This document shows, one piece after another, positions 18,839-28,206 of a stretch of 64,000 nucleotides of DNA; the first letter of the stretch is position 1, and the number at the start of each line of letters is the position of its first letter. A program made the translations under genes and the position numbers. The DNA comes from Pseudomonadota bacterium. Lineage in GTDB: Bacteria; Pseudomonadota; Gammaproteobacteria; UBA1113. The notes under the pieces are model-generated. The model saw only the letters and a list, made by a program, of their open reading frames with translations, was not told the origin of the DNA and made no database searches. The DNA is taken from contig JAJXVU010000007.1 of NCBI GenBank assembly GCA_021781965.1, positions 16,977 through 80,976 of the forward strand, in the 5' to 3' direction.

Positions 18839-21202
18839 ATGCTAGGGATAACGTTATACATTGCGGGCTTACTGATTTTATCTTATCACCAGCGAACGGC
18901 TATTTATTACTCTGTATACGGTTTTATAGGCTGCTTATTTGTAAGTCTTTACGCTACCAGTGGCTTCATTATCATCGCCGCGTGGCTCATTTTGGCGATA
19001 TGGTTGCTGTTCTTTCAACTCAGACCCTTACGCCGTTGTACTTTAACACCCTTATTATTTCGAATTTATCAAAAAACACAACCCAAATTATCGACTACGG
19101 AAGCCGAAGCCTTGGCAGCAGGAACCGTAGGTTGGGATGGAGAACTCTTTAGCGGCAATCCCAATTGGCAAAAATTATGGCAACAAAAATTAACGGTTTT
19201 ATCCGCTGAGGAGCGCATGTTTTTACAAGGACCCGTAGAAAACTTATGTGCGCAAATGGCGCCATATCGTTTCTTAGCTACAGAAAACGATATTCCTGGC
19301 GAAATTTGGGATACGCTAAAAACACAAGGATTTTTTGGCTTACACATTGCCAAAGAATATGGGGGCTTAGCATTTTCTAAAACGGCCGTGGCGATAATTT
19401 TAGCTAAAATTGCTTCTTGTAGCAGCGTTTTAGCCGCCATGGTTTCTGTACCTAATTCTCTAGGTCCCGCTGAATTATTAGCGAATTACGGTACTGAAGA
19501 ACAAAAAAAATATTATTTACCGCGTTTAGCTAAAGGCCTTGAGGTGCCTTGCTTTGCTCTAACCAGCCCAGAAGCAGGATCAGATGCCAGTGCAATGCCA
19601 GATTATGGCATTGTGAGCGAAGGAGAATGGCAAGGAAAAACGGTTATCGGCATTAAAATTACGTGGAATAAGCGCTATATTACCTTGGCTCCTAAAGCAA
19701 CCTTATTGGGCTTGGCATTTAAATTATATGATCCAGATGGCTTATTGGGTGATACACCTTATATAGGCATCACTTCGGTATTAATCCCTACAGCGCATCC
19801 TGGCGTCGTGACTGGTCGTCGCCATTTTATAGGCAATGGTTTTTTTATCAATGGCCCTACTTCGGGCAAAGATGTTTTTATTCCGCTGGATTGGATTATC
19901 GGCGGCGTTGAGCAAAAAGGGCAGGGTTGGCGTATGTTAACCGAATCTTTATCGGCAGGACGTGCCATGGCTTTACCGGGTGTTTCTTTAGGTGGCTGTT
20001 ATGCCGCTACCTTGATCACCAGCGCCTATGCCTACATACGCAAACAATTTAAAGTTTCCATAGGAAGCTTTGAGGGCATACAAGAAAAAATTGCCTTGAT
20101 GGCCATAGCTTCCTATCAAGTAGAGAGTATGACTCTTTTAACCTTAAGTACAGTAGACCAAGGCGAAAAGCCCAGTGTATTGTCTGCTATCGTAAAATAT
20201 TATGCTACAGAAGCCTCACGTCAGATTACACATGCCGCTATGGATGTGCAGGGCGGTAAAGGCATTTGCATGGGCCCGCGTAATTATCTATCCGATAGCT
20301 ATCAACTAACGCCTATAGCCATTACAGTAGAAGGGGCAAATATTTTAACGCGTAATATGATCATATTCGGGCAAGGCGCTATACGCTGTCATCGCTATGT
20401 GAGTGCATGCTTAGAAGCGCTCAACCACCGCGAAACCAAACAAGGCTTAGTCGCTTTCGATAAAGCCATTTGGGGACACGTGATGCATTTTATCAGTTTA
20501 TGGCCGCGGGTCCTATGGCAAAGCTTAACCGGTGGCTGGCTTATTTGGCCACAAAACCATAGTGACTGGCGAGCTATACAAAAAATAACACTTCGATGCG
20601 CCCGTTTTGCTTTTTTAACTGAAATTTGTTTTTTGGTGTATGGTGGAAAGTTAAAATTTGCCGAACGCGTATCGGCACGCATGGCCGATAATTTTATACA
20701 TTTGTATGCGGCCAGCAGTACGCTAAAATACGCCCAAGAAAAATCAGATCTGGCATGGACTTCTGCCATGGCAAAAATACTCACTGCCGCCAGTCTGAAT
20801 GAGAATTTATATGCCATAGATAAAGCTGCGGCCGACCTCATTAGCCAACTGCCTAAACGTCGTTTAGCAAAAGGCTTATCTATGATGTGTTTTCCTTGGG
20901 GACGAAAACGAAGTGGCACTAAAGACAAACAGAAAAAAGCTATTGCGCAAGCGTTGTTGATGAATAACGCCATGACCGCAGAAATAGGGGAGAAAGTCTA
21001 TATGGATGCAAATGCCAATAGCCTCCTCGCCAAATTAATTCACACGCATCATGAAGCGTTGCTGTGTGAGCCTTTATATCAACACGCCAAAGAAGGCACC
21101 ATTACAGAAATGGAAAAACTACGGTTAAAGGCTTTAGAACAAGCCATCGCCGATATCATCGCAGTAGATGATTTTCCAGCACATGCGTTTTCACGGGTTT
21201 AG
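18839..21202 (+). CDS. fadE: Membrane acyl-CoA dehydrogenase, FadE type (copy 1)
   Basis: A 787-residue enzyme for the first step of fatty acid beta-oxidation, oxidising acyl-CoA to trans-2-enoyl-CoA with FAD. Two or three hydrophobic segments fill residues 1-65, as in large gammaproteobacterial FadE, anchoring it to the inner membrane. Acyl-CoA dehydrogenase motifs follow: CFALTSPEAGSDA for flavin binding, and EGANILTRNMIIFGQGAIRCH, a FadE hallmark. The C-terminal DUF1974-like region is present. The length is close to that of E. coli FadE (814). A second fadE follows after 11 bp, so both are probably one transcript. Confidence 0.92.
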   Translation: MLGITLYIAGLLILSYHQRTAIYYSVYGFIGCLFVSLYATSGFIIIAAWLILAIWLLFFQLRPLRRCTLTPLLFRIYQKTQPKLSTTEAEALAAGTVGWDGELFSGNPNWQKLWQQKLTVLSAEERMFLQGPVENLCAQMAPYRFLATENDIPGEIWDTLKTQGFFGLHIAKEYGGLAFSKTAVAIILAKIASCSSVLAAMVSVPNSLGPAELLANYGTEEQKKYYLPRLAKGLEVPCFALTSPEAGSDASAMPDYGIVSEGEWQGKTVIGIKITWNKRYITLAPKATLLGLAFKLYDPDGLLGDTPYIGITSVLIPTAHPGVVTGRRHFIGNGFFINGPTSGKDVFIPLDWIIGGVEQKGQGWRMLTESLSAGRAMALPGVSLGGCYAATLITSAYAYIRKQFKVSIGSFEGIQEKIALMAIASYQVESMTLLTLSTVDQGEKPSVLSAIVKYYATEASRQITHAAMDVQGGKGICMGPRNYLSDSYQLTPIAITVEGANILTRNMIIFGQGAIRCHRYVSACLEALNHRETKQGLVAFDKAIWGHVMHFISLWPRVLWQSLTGGWLIWPQNHSDWRAIQKITLRCARFAFLTEICFLVYGGKLKFAERVSARMADNFIHLYAASSTLKYAQEKSDLAWTSAMAKILTAASLNENLYAIDKAAADLISQLPKRRLAKGLSMMCFPWGRKRSGTKDKQKKAIAQALLMNNAMTAEIGEKVYMDANANSLLAKLIHTHHEALLCEPLYQHAKEGTITEMEKLRLKALEQAIADIIAVDDFPAHAFSRV

Positions 21203-21213
21203 GGGAACTGATT

Positions 21214-23673
21214 ATGTACATTATCCTATTGTGCATTGCTTTGCTGATAAACAACAGTTTATTGGGCTTTTATAATGCGAGCAAAGCCGTGTATGCTGTT
21301 GCCGTTTTTGCCTTTCTAATACTATTGCTCGCTTTGTTACATACAAGTTTGGTTACTGCCAGCATAACCTTGCTCATTTATGCAGGCGTGTGTGCAATTT
21401 TCTTGATTGCACCATTACGTCGTTTATTGTTCATAAGGCCACTGTTAGCATTGTATCGTAAAAAAATACCTAAGCTATCGGCCACTGAGCGTGCCGCTAT
21501 GGCCGCGGGTAACGTTTCTTGGGATGGAGAATTATTTTCCGGAGAGCCTAATGCAAATCTATTATTGAGCTATCCTAAAGCAACGCTGAGTACTGAAGAA
21601 GAAGCCTTTCTAAATGGTCCCGTTGAAGAATTGTGTGCGCAATTAAATGCTTGGGCTATACAATATAAAGACGGCGATATGCCCTTTGTAGTATGGCAAT
21701 TTATTAAAGAGAATGGTTTTTTAGGGCTCATCATTCCCAAACACTATGGGGGCAAAGAGTTTTCTGCTTATGCACACAGTCGCGTTATCGTTAAACTAGC
21801 GAGCGTATCGCCCGCCGCCGCTGTTAGCGTATGTGTACCCAATTCATTGGGTCCTGCTGAATTGCTATTACACTATGGCACAAGAGAACAAAAAGATTAT
21901 TATTTACCCCGTTTAGCACAAGGAGTAGAAATTCCTTGTTTTGCACTCACCAGTCCCGTGGCGGGATCGGATGCAACCAGTATTATCGATAAAGGCATCG
22001 TTTGTGCACAAATGATCGACGGTAAAAAAGTATTGGGCATGCGTTTGACGTGGAATAAACGCTATATCACGCTTGCGCCCATCGCCACTATTATAGGCCT
22101 TGCTTTTAAACTATATGATCCTGATCATCTTTTAGGTGAAACAGAAAATTTAGGAATAACTTGCGCCTTGATCCCTAGACAAACTCCAGGCGTGGTCATA
22201 GGGCGTAGACATTTGACTAATAATGTACTGTTTCAAAATGGCCCTATACAAGGTCAGGATGTGTTTTTACCTTTAGATGCCATCATTGGCGGTCCCGCAC
22301 AAATAGGCCAAGGTTGGAAAATGTTGGTGGAATGTTTGTCTGTAGGGCGCGCCATTTCCATTCCTTCATTGAGTATAGGCGGCTCAAAAGCTTGCTTAGC
22401 GTATGGCGGTGCTTATGCCACCATACGTCAACAATTTAAACATTCACTGGTTGATTTTGAAGGCGTGCAAGCTGCTTTGGCAAATATCTGTGGATTGACT
22501 TATATTGCCGATGCCACCGAAGAATTGGCAACGAGTTTGATTGAACAGGGCGAAAAGCCAGCGGTAATTTCGGCTATAGTCAAATATCAAGTTTCTGAAA
22601 TGTCGCGCACAGCAATATTGAATACCATGGATATTTTGGGCGGCAAGGGATTGTGCATAGGACCTACCAATCCTATTACCACTTATTATTCTAGTGCTCC
22701 GATTGGCATTACGGTAGAAGGCGCGAGTATTCTAACCCGTTCTTTAGTGATCTTTGGTCAAGGCCTATTTCGCTCACACCCCTATTTATTTAAAGAAATG
22801 GAATTGGCCAGCGAAAAAAGCACTGCAGCTATCGTGGAGAAATTTGATACTACTTTATTAGCGCATATGAAGCATTTACTACGAATAACGAGCACTAGCC
22901 TGTGGGGCGGACTTTCAAAGGGACGAATGTTAGCAATTGAAAACCAAGAGGCCGTATTAGATACGCCATTACGCAACTTATCGCGCTACAGTGCTGCTTT
23001 TGCGTTATTGGTGGATAGTTTGGCACTGGTTTATGGCGGAGCTTTAAAACGTAAAGAATTTTTATCGGGACGCATGGCCGATATCTTAAATTATCTAGTG
23101 TGCGCGAGTGCCGTTATCAAAAAATTTCAGGACGATGGCAGAGGCGCAGAGGAAATACCCTTACTAACTTGGGCTACTCAATATTTATTTTACCAGATAC
23201 AAGAAAACATGATTGCTTTATTAAGCAATACGCCTTGGTATGTACGTGTTAAACTGCGTTGCATTATTTTCCCACTGGGGCGACAGACGGCTATTCCGAG
23301 TGATACTTTAGAAAAAGAATTGGCTCAAGGGGTGGCTCAACCTTCGGCAATACGATCTAGAGTACTAAATGGGGCTTATTTAGGGAATAGCGATAAGCAT
23401 CCCGTGGCTAGAATCAATGAGCTCTTGCCCTTTTTTATAGAAACAGAAGAGTTGTGGAAAACATTGTTGCACTACAATAAGAACTTAGATGATCCTCGCT
23501 TAAAGTGGTCCGATAGAATTAATGCTGCCGTAAAAGCACATGTATTCACTATAGAAGAAGGGCATTTGTTACAACAACGTGAAATCTATAGGCAGGAAAT
23601 TATTGCAGTGAGTGATTATAGCCAGGAAGAGTTGAATAAATTGGTTTTAAGTAAAGAGGCTGTTCAGGGTTAA
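21214..23673 (+). CDS. fadE: Membrane acyl-CoA dehydrogenase, FadE type (copy 2)
   Basis: An 819-residue paralogue of the preceding gene, with hydrophobic segments in the first 70 residues, CFALTSPVAGSDA and EGASILTRSLVIFGQGLFRSH. It is closer to the usual FadE length than copy 1. The two copies share landmarks throughout but have diverged well beyond a recent duplication, so different chain-length preferences are plausible though not shown. Translation starts at the ATG after AGGGGAACTGATT. Confidence 0.92.
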   Translation: MYIILLCIALLINNSLLGFYNASKAVYAVAVFAFLILLLALLHTSLVTASITLLIYAGVCAIFLIAPLRRLLFIRPLLALYRKKIPKLSATERAAMAAGNVSWDGELFSGEPNANLLLSYPKATLSTEEEAFLNGPVEELCAQLNAWAIQYKDGDMPFVVWQFIKENGFLGLIIPKHYGGKEFSAYAHSRVIVKLASVSPAAAVSVCVPNSLGPAELLLHYGTREQKDYYLPRLAQGVEIPCFALTSPVAGSDATSIIDKGIVCAQMIDGKKVLGMRLTWNKRYITLAPIATIIGLAFKLYDPDHLLGETENLGITCALIPRQTPGVVIGRRHLTNNVLFQNGPIQGQDVFLPLDAIIGGPAQIGQGWKMLVECLSVGRAISIPSLSIGGSKACLAYGGAYATIRQQFKHSLVDFEGVQAALANICGLTYIADATEELATSLIEQGEKPAVISAIVKYQVSEMSRTAILNTMDILGGKGLCIGPTNPITTYYSSAPIGITVEGASILTRSLVIFGQGLFRSHPYLFKEMELASEKSTAAIVEKFDTTLLAHMKHLLRITSTSLWGGLSKGRMLAIENQEAVLDTPLRNLSRYSAAFALLVDSLALVYGGALKRKEFLSGRMADILNYLVCASAVIKKFQDDGRGAEEIPLLTWATQYLFYQIQENMIALLSNTPWYVRVKLRCIIFPLGRQTAIPSDTLEKELAQGVAQPSAIRSRVLNGAYLGNSDKHPVARINELLPFFIETEELWKTLLHYNKNLDDPRLKWSDRINAAVKAHVFTIEEGHLLQQREIYRQEIIAVSDYSQEELNKLVLSKEAVQG

Positions 23674-23710
23674 AAATGACGTAGCTCAGCGCAATTCAAT
23701 ATCACAAAAT

Positions 23711-24571
23711 TTACTCGATCCTAGCCACTTCATTCAACATCTCACTGGCAACAAAACGGCCTTTGTTATCACGTATAACATTGGATATCGCAATTTTAGG
23801 GTCGTGAGTATAAAACAAACGGCCTTCATTGGCAGCTAGATAATCCAATAATGCTTCTTTTTCATCAACCACTTTTTCTGGAAAACGATCGTACCCCATT
23901 GTAATAGGCGCATGTAACCAGGCAACACCCGGAATTAAATCGGCTGCAAAAACCAATGGGCCTTGTTCTGTGCTGATTTCCGTTAACATCAACCCAGGAG
24001 TATGGCCATCACTAAAATGAAATTTATATGCAGAGCCCAAGGTAGCGCTGTGATCGCCTGTAATCAATTCCATACGCCCTGAGGCTTCTAATAACGCGGT
24101 TAATTCGGGAATGAACGATGCTTTATCGCGCATATGCGGTGCTTTGGCGCGTATAAAGCCTTCTTGACTGACTAGGTAGCGCGCATTAGGAAATAGTAAA
24201 CTGCTCTTAGCATTGTCTTGATAAGCCGTTAAAAGTCCACCCGCATGGTCAAAATGCAAATGCGATAATATAACCACATCTATATCTTTGTGCGTTAAAC
24301 CCAATGTTTCCAATGAATCCAGCAATACATGATGCTCTGGGCTTACGCCATAGCGTTTTTTCAGCTCGGGTGGGAAGAAAGCACCTATGCCGGTTTCCAA
24401 TAAAATGCGTTTATTATCGTCCTCAATTAATAAGGCACGGCATTCTAGGTTTATACAATTATTCTCATCCGGTTGTAGCCACTTAGACCACAGAGCCTTA
24501 GGCACATGCCCAAACATGGCGCCACCATCTAGGTGTTGGCTGTTGCCCAAGAGCGATGAAATTTTGATCAT
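23711..24571 (-). CDS. MBL-fold metallo-hydrolase
   Basis: I place the start at the ATG at 24571, with a GGAGA site 4-8 bp upstream; a longer frame to 24802 would overlap the divergent aldolase gene and carries an unlikely N-terminus. The 286-residue product has the zinc motif HLHFDH (His105, His107, Asp109, His110), a later SDGHTPG histidine, FAADLIPG and a THD motif near the C-terminus. This is the layout of lactonase-like metallo-beta-lactamase-fold enzymes. The substrate is unknown; lactones, glyoxalase-type thioesters and other esters are all possible. There is no signal peptide. Confidence 0.85.
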   Translation of the reverse strand: MIKISSLLGNSQHLDGGAMFGHVPKALWSKWLQPDENNCINLECRALLIEDDNKRILLETGIGAFFPPELKKRYGVSPEHHVLLDSLETLGLTHKDIDVVILSHLHFDHAGGLLTAYQDNAKSSLLFPNARYLVSQEGFIRAKAPHMRDKASFIPELTALLEASGRMELITGDHSATLGSAYKFHFSDGHTPGLMLTEISTEQGPLVFAADLIPGVAWLHAPITMGYDRFPEKVVDEKEALLDYLAANEGRLFYTHDPKIAISNVIRDNKGRFVASEMLNEVARIE

Positions 24572-24635
24572 AATGTCTCCAGATATATGAGAATATGCTA
24601 AACTATACCTTAGTATATACCATCGCCAGAAATAT

Positions 24636-24667
24636 CGTAGGGGCAACCACAGGGGGCTGCCGCTACG
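24636..24667. repeat. Palindromic hairpin, REP-like
   Basis: Ten-nt arms with one mismatch (CGTAG/CTACG and GGCA/TGCC) around a GC-rich loop, in the gap between the divergent MBL and eda genes. It is much more GC-rich than its surroundings, which suggests an interspersed palindromic repeat. Confidence 0.4.
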
Positions 24668-24692
24668 AACCAATCTATAAGGAAATGTCACG

Positions 24693-25340
24693 ATGAATGC
24701 CATACGTCGAATATTAGCTCGCCATCCATTGATTCCCGTTGTAACCCTACATCGCTTAGAATGGGCTTTGCCTTTGGTAGAAGCTTTACAGCAAGCGGGC
24801 ATTCATATTCTAGAATTGACTTTACGTACTGATAGCGCCTGGGATGCCATTACTTTAATAAAGGACGAATTCCCCGATTTTTGCGTAGGAGTAACTACTG
24901 CTTTAGAAGCAGAGCAATTTCAACGGTTACCAGATACGGGTGTTGATTATATTGGTAGCCCAGCGGTAACAGAAAGCGTGCTACAAAAAGCACTGCATTG
25001 CCATTTACCTTATTTGCCCGCGGCAGGGACCGTAACCGAAGTGTTATGGCTCAGCGAAAAAGGTTTCGATACACTTAAATTTTATCCGGCCCACATTATG
25101 GGTGGGGCCAATGCTTTGCAACATTTTGAAGCCATTTTTCCACAAATACGCTTTTGTGTTAGTGGCGGTATAGGGCATGACACTGCTTTAGAATATTTAC
25201 AGCAATCGAATGTAGACTGGGTCGCGGGCAGCTGGTTGGTCCTCCAGAAAGACCTGCAGGAAAATAATTGGCAGCATATCACGCAAAAAGCACAAAAATT
25301 GCAGGCTTCGTTAAAAAGTTTGCCTAAATGGTCTATGTAG
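24693..25340 (+). CDS. eda: 2-dehydro-3-deoxy-phosphogluconate (KDPG) aldolase
   Basis: A 215-residue class I aldolase that splits KDPG to pyruvate and glyceraldehyde 3-phosphate (and can act on related oxo-acids). Visible are IPVVTL near the start, the catalytic Glu41 and Arg45 of LELTLRT, the Schiff-base Lys129 in TLKFYPA, and the phosphate-binding FCVSGGI and VAGSWL. Oddly, the usual VGAGTV segment reads VGVTTA, so the specificity may differ. No edd is nearby, so an Entner-Doudoroff role is not supported by context. ATG start after AAGGAAATGTC. Confidence 0.88.
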   Translation: MNAIRRILARHPLIPVVTLHRLEWALPLVEALQQAGIHILELTLRTDSAWDAITLIKDEFPDFCVGVTTALEAEQFQRLPDTGVDYIGSPAVTESVLQKALHCHLPYLPAAGTVTEVLWLSEKGFDTLKFYPAHIMGGANALQHFEAIFPQIRFCVSGGIGHDTALEYLQQSNVDWVAGSWLVLQKDLQENNWQHITQKAQKLQASLKSLPKWSM

Positions 25341-25410
25341 ATTTAGCGCTGAGGATAAATCATTATTGAGTGCAAATTTGGCTCAAAATAAAGGTAACAT
25401 AATGATATTA

Positions 25411-25439
25411 TTAACATTTAAAGTACCAAAATCTATAAT
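25411..25439 (+). promoter_or_regulatory. Sigma-70 promoter of holin-like gene
   Basis: TTAACA at 25411-25416, a 17-bp spacer and TATAAT at 25434-25439. One mismatch from consensus in total. It lies about 75 bp before the ATG at 25515. Confidence 0.6.
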
Positions 25440-25514
25440 ATCGTGCTAGACTGATATTGCGGTCGCTAAAAGCGGCTGTAGGCTTATAAGTTTATTTTTT
25501 CAAGGAGAGATTCT

Positions 25515-25865
25515 ATGAAATCAGGTGCTAAGGGTTTATGTCCAGGTTGTTTCGGTCTGGCCGTGGGTATCATTTGGGGATTATGGTGTTTTATTGCCGG
25601 TTTAGTATTGCACGGAAGTTTCACCATGGTCGATGCCATGGGTTCCATGTATGTGGGTTACGGCCCAACCTTAATGGGTAGCTTGATTGGCGGTTTGTGG
25701 GGATTGTTACATGGGTTCGTCGCCGCATTTTTAATCGCTTGGTTATACAACTGTCTATCCAGATGCTGCAAATGCCGTTGCTGCAAACAAGGCTGTTGTT
25801 GTGGCAATAAAGATTGCGATGGCAAAAACTGCAATGGAAATGGTTGCAATACAACCAATAAATAG
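25515..25865 (+). CDS. Holin-like membrane protein with cysteine-rich tail
   Basis: A 116-residue protein with an AAGGAGAG site. Two membrane helices (about 13-34 and 53-77) with the GLAVGIIWGLW, GSMYVGYGPTLMGSLIGGLWG and FLIAWLYN pattern of small proteins commonly annotated as bacteriophage holin in Legionella and Coxiella relatives. No phage genes are near, so lysis is not implied. The unusual part is the last 38 residues, with 12 Cys in CC, CxC and CCC groups and DCDGKNCNGNGC, which looks able to bind metal ions. The tail would face one side of the membrane; which one is unclear. Confidence 0.75.
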   Translation: MKSGAKGLCPGCFGLAVGIIWGLWCFIAGLVLHGSFTMVDAMGSMYVGYGPTLMGSLIGGLWGLLHGFVAAFLIAWLYNCLSRCCKCRCCKQGCCCGNKDCDGKNCNGNGCNTTNK

Positions 25866-25889
25866 TTTTACTGTCTACTAATGTTGTAC

Positions 25890-25908
25890 GGGCGGTTTGG
25901 AACCGCCC
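25890..25908. terminator. Perfect hairpin between convergent genes
   Basis: GGGCGGTT and AACCGCCC form 8-bp arms around a 3-nt loop, 24 bp after the holin-like stop and 31 bp before the stop of the J-domain gene. The stem is stable but has no T-run. It could be a bidirectional terminator or an interspersed palindrome. Confidence 0.5.
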
Positions 25909-25938
25909 TACAGCGTGTTCTTAGCTTCAACTACCTAT

Positions 25939-26913
25939 TTAGAATCTCTTTGTTGGTCTCGGCAAGTTATTCTGTTCGTTTTGTAGCACCGTCAACACAT
26001 GCGGATATTTCTCTGCCAGCATAATAGGCGTCTTGCCAGACGTGCGTTTTTCCAAATAACTGCGAAGATTATTTTTTCCGTTTTTAGCATCATTTGCTTT
26101 GATAGCTGAAATGACTTCTTCTGCGAGTTGTGCGTTACCATACTCTGCAACAAAATGCAGAATGTTAGGTCCTTTTTCATGAAATGAAGCAACAGCGCCA
26201 TTTTCATCACGGCGAATCATTTCCAATAATACGCGTACTTTCATTTCTTTTAATGTCGTTAAGATATCCTTTGCTATATTATTGTTAGGGTTTTCTTGTA
26301 GCTGTTTTTCTACGATCGCAATAGGAGTTAATCCATCACTATTCTTTTTGTTAAGAAACTCGATAACGCCTGAAATAGAGATGTGATCTTGGATATCTTG
26401 GATGAAATCAAATCGTTGAGCCAAGACAGCAAGATGCAAAATAGTATTCATTTTGGGCAGAAGTTCAAAATTCAATAAATCATTCAAAGACCAGCCTTGG
26501 GCCTCTATCCAATGTTTCATCCCTTTAAAACTAGCGTTAATTTTTTCTTCATCTTTTTTTTCTATGCTATCCAACGCTTCCTTTAGATGAGTACGCAAAG
26601 ATGACTCCTGAGAAGGTTTAAAAAAGGAAGGGTTTGCGGGACATGATGCGGGCTCATTATCTATTTTATCATAGGCCATTTTTTTATCCGCATCGGAAAG
26701 AGTACCAAAAGCTTCACGAACTAATTTAAACATTTCTTCTGCTCCGTCAGAGCTATTTTTATCAGGATGATATTGCAACGCTTTTTTACGATATGCTGCC
26801 TTTATATCCGCTTCACTTGCATCTGCATTTAAACCCAATATTTTGTAAAAACCCTTAGGCTCATTTTTTGGGGGTTGCATTGTAGATAATGTTTCTTTCA
26901 AATCGGTTGCCAT
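25939..26913 (-). CDS. J-domain / ankyrin-like protein
   Basis: A 324-residue protein. A canonical J domain at about 20-85 has the HPD motif (YHPDKN), which stimulates Hsp70 ATPase, plus the flanking AAYRKKALQ and FGTLSDADKK helices. No Gly/Phe or zinc-finger part of DnaJ follows. Instead residues 110-310 are helical with ankyrin-like units (NTILHLAVLAQ, NILHFVAEYGN, KTPIMLAEKY). The fusion suggests a cochaperone that brings an ankyrin-bound client to Hsp70. Whether the Hsp70 is bacterial or host is unknown. AGAGGTGAT precedes the ATG. Confidence 0.85.
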   Translation of the reverse strand: MATDLKETLSTMQPPKNEPKGFYKILGLNADASEADIKAAYRKKALQYHPDKNSSDGAEEMFKLVREAFGTLSDADKKMAYDKIDNEPASCPANPSFFKPSQESSLRTHLKEALDSIEKKDEEKINASFKGMKHWIEAQGWSLNDLLNFELLPKMNTILHLAVLAQRFDFIQDIQDHISISGVIEFLNKKNSDGLTPIAIVEKQLQENPNNNIAKDILTTLKEMKVRVLLEMIRRDENGAVASFHEKGPNILHFVAEYGNAQLAEEVISAIKANDAKNGKNNLRSYLEKRTSGKTPIMLAEKYPHVLTVLQNEQNNLPRPTKRF

Positions 26914-27082
26914 AATATCACCTCTTACTCGTTATTTTAATGTTACATAATGATTGTGTTTTAAGCGCTAATAATCTATAAAAAGTTATTTAAATCAATG
27001 GCTTAAATTCACAAAGACACAGAATTTTAACAGGACAAATTATAACCTATAAATTGTAATCAGTCAAGTATTTTGCATAATC

Positions 27083-28144
27083 CTAAAACACTTGATGCAT
27101 CGCTCCCTTAGCCAGCCGCATAGTTTCATCGGCAGTGTGGTTGGCTTTTTCCGAACCTTTACGTAAAACATCTTTGACATAATCCATATTTTTTTCTAAG
27201 TCTAAACGCTTTTGATGCAAGGGCGCGATAAAAGCCGTTAACACTTCCACTAAACGTTTTTTGCATTCCACATCGCCAATGTTTCCGGCTTGATAGCGCG
27301 CTTTGGCTTCAGTTACCCAAGCTTTATCGGGATTAAACGTGTCATGAAAAATCCACAGCGGGTTATTGTCTATGCTGCCGGGATCGGTAGCCTTTAAGCG
27401 TTTGGGATCGGTATACATGGCCATGACTTTGCGTTGCACGCTGTCGGCATCATCCGTCAATAAAATACTGTTGTTAAGCGATTTGCTCATTTTGAGGAGT
27501 TGCCCTTGTTCATTCGGGCCACCGGTGCCTACCAAGCGTTTCACACGCCCCAGCTTGGGCTCGATGATGGGAAATAATCCACCCTCAGCAATATGCTTTG
27601 CATCCTCACTATGCGGATCAACGCCGCAATAAAGCTGGTTAAAGCGCCTAGCCACTTCGCGTGTCATTTCCAGATGCGGTATTTGATCTTCACCTACGGG
27701 CACTAAGGCGGGCCTAAAAGCGAGTATATCGGCGACTTGGCCTATGGGATAGAGTAGGAAACCAAAAGGGTAGCTGTCGCCCAAACCTTTGTCGCGAATT
27801 TCGTCTTTGATAGTGGGGTTACGCATTAAGCGCGGAAAGGGGATTAACATGCTAAAAATGAAGGTCAGCTCACTGATAGCAGGAATGTCGGATTGTACAA
27901 AAATACAACTTTTTTGTGGATCTATGCCTGTGCATAAGAAGTCTATCGCAATATCCAAGGTATCTTGATATATTTTCTCTGGGTGTTCAGCGCGAGTGGT
28001 CAGAGCATGTATATTGGCTAAAATAAAGTAACAATCATATTCGTCTTGCATTAAGACGCGATTTTCCAGCGAACCCACCCAATGACCCAGGTGCAAACGC
28101 CCTGTAGGGGTGTCACCGGTTAAAATACGCTGTTTTTCTGGCAT
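27083..28144 (-). CDS. trpS: Tryptophanyl-tRNA synthetase
   Basis: A 353-residue class Ic synthetase that charges tRNA-Trp. The HIGH-type motif is HLGH (18-21) after GDTPTGRL, and the KMSKS motif is exact at 218-222. FMLCTGIDP-like and LGRVKRLVG segments match the family. The length is a little above the usual 330-340. It is divergent from gltX with a 62-bp shared promoter gap. An AGGA site precedes the ATG. Confidence 0.95.
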   Translation of the reverse strand: MPEKQRILTGDTPTGRLHLGHWVGSLENRVLMQDEYDCYFILANIHALTTRAEHPEKIYQDTLDIAIDFLCTGIDPQKSCIFVQSDIPAISELTFIFSMLIPFPRLMRNPTIKDEIRDKGLGDSYPFGFLLYPIGQVADILAFRPALVPVGEDQIPHLEMTREVARRFNQLYCGVDPHSEDAKHIAEGGLFPIIEPKLGRVKRLVGTGGPNEQGQLLKMSKSLNNSILLTDDADSVQRKVMAMYTDPKRLKATDPGSIDNNPLWIFHDTFNPDKAWVTEAKARYQAGNIGDVECKKRLVEVLTAFIAPLHQKRLDLEKNMDYVKDVLRKGSEKANHTADETMRLAKGAMHQVF

Positions 28145-28206
28145 AAATAGGTCCTAATCTGTTAGAATATCAGCCATTAGCTTATCATTTCTATGGAAAA
28201 TTTACC

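Noticed and set aside
23711..24802. Longer form of the MBL-fold gene with a 77-residue extension
   Set aside because: The extension overlaps the divergent aldolase gene and includes a palindromic repeat; the ATG at 24571 has a proper ribosome binding site.
25515..25865. Phage lysis module
   Set aside because: The protein resembles small holin-like proteins, but no endolysin, spanin or other phage gene is near.
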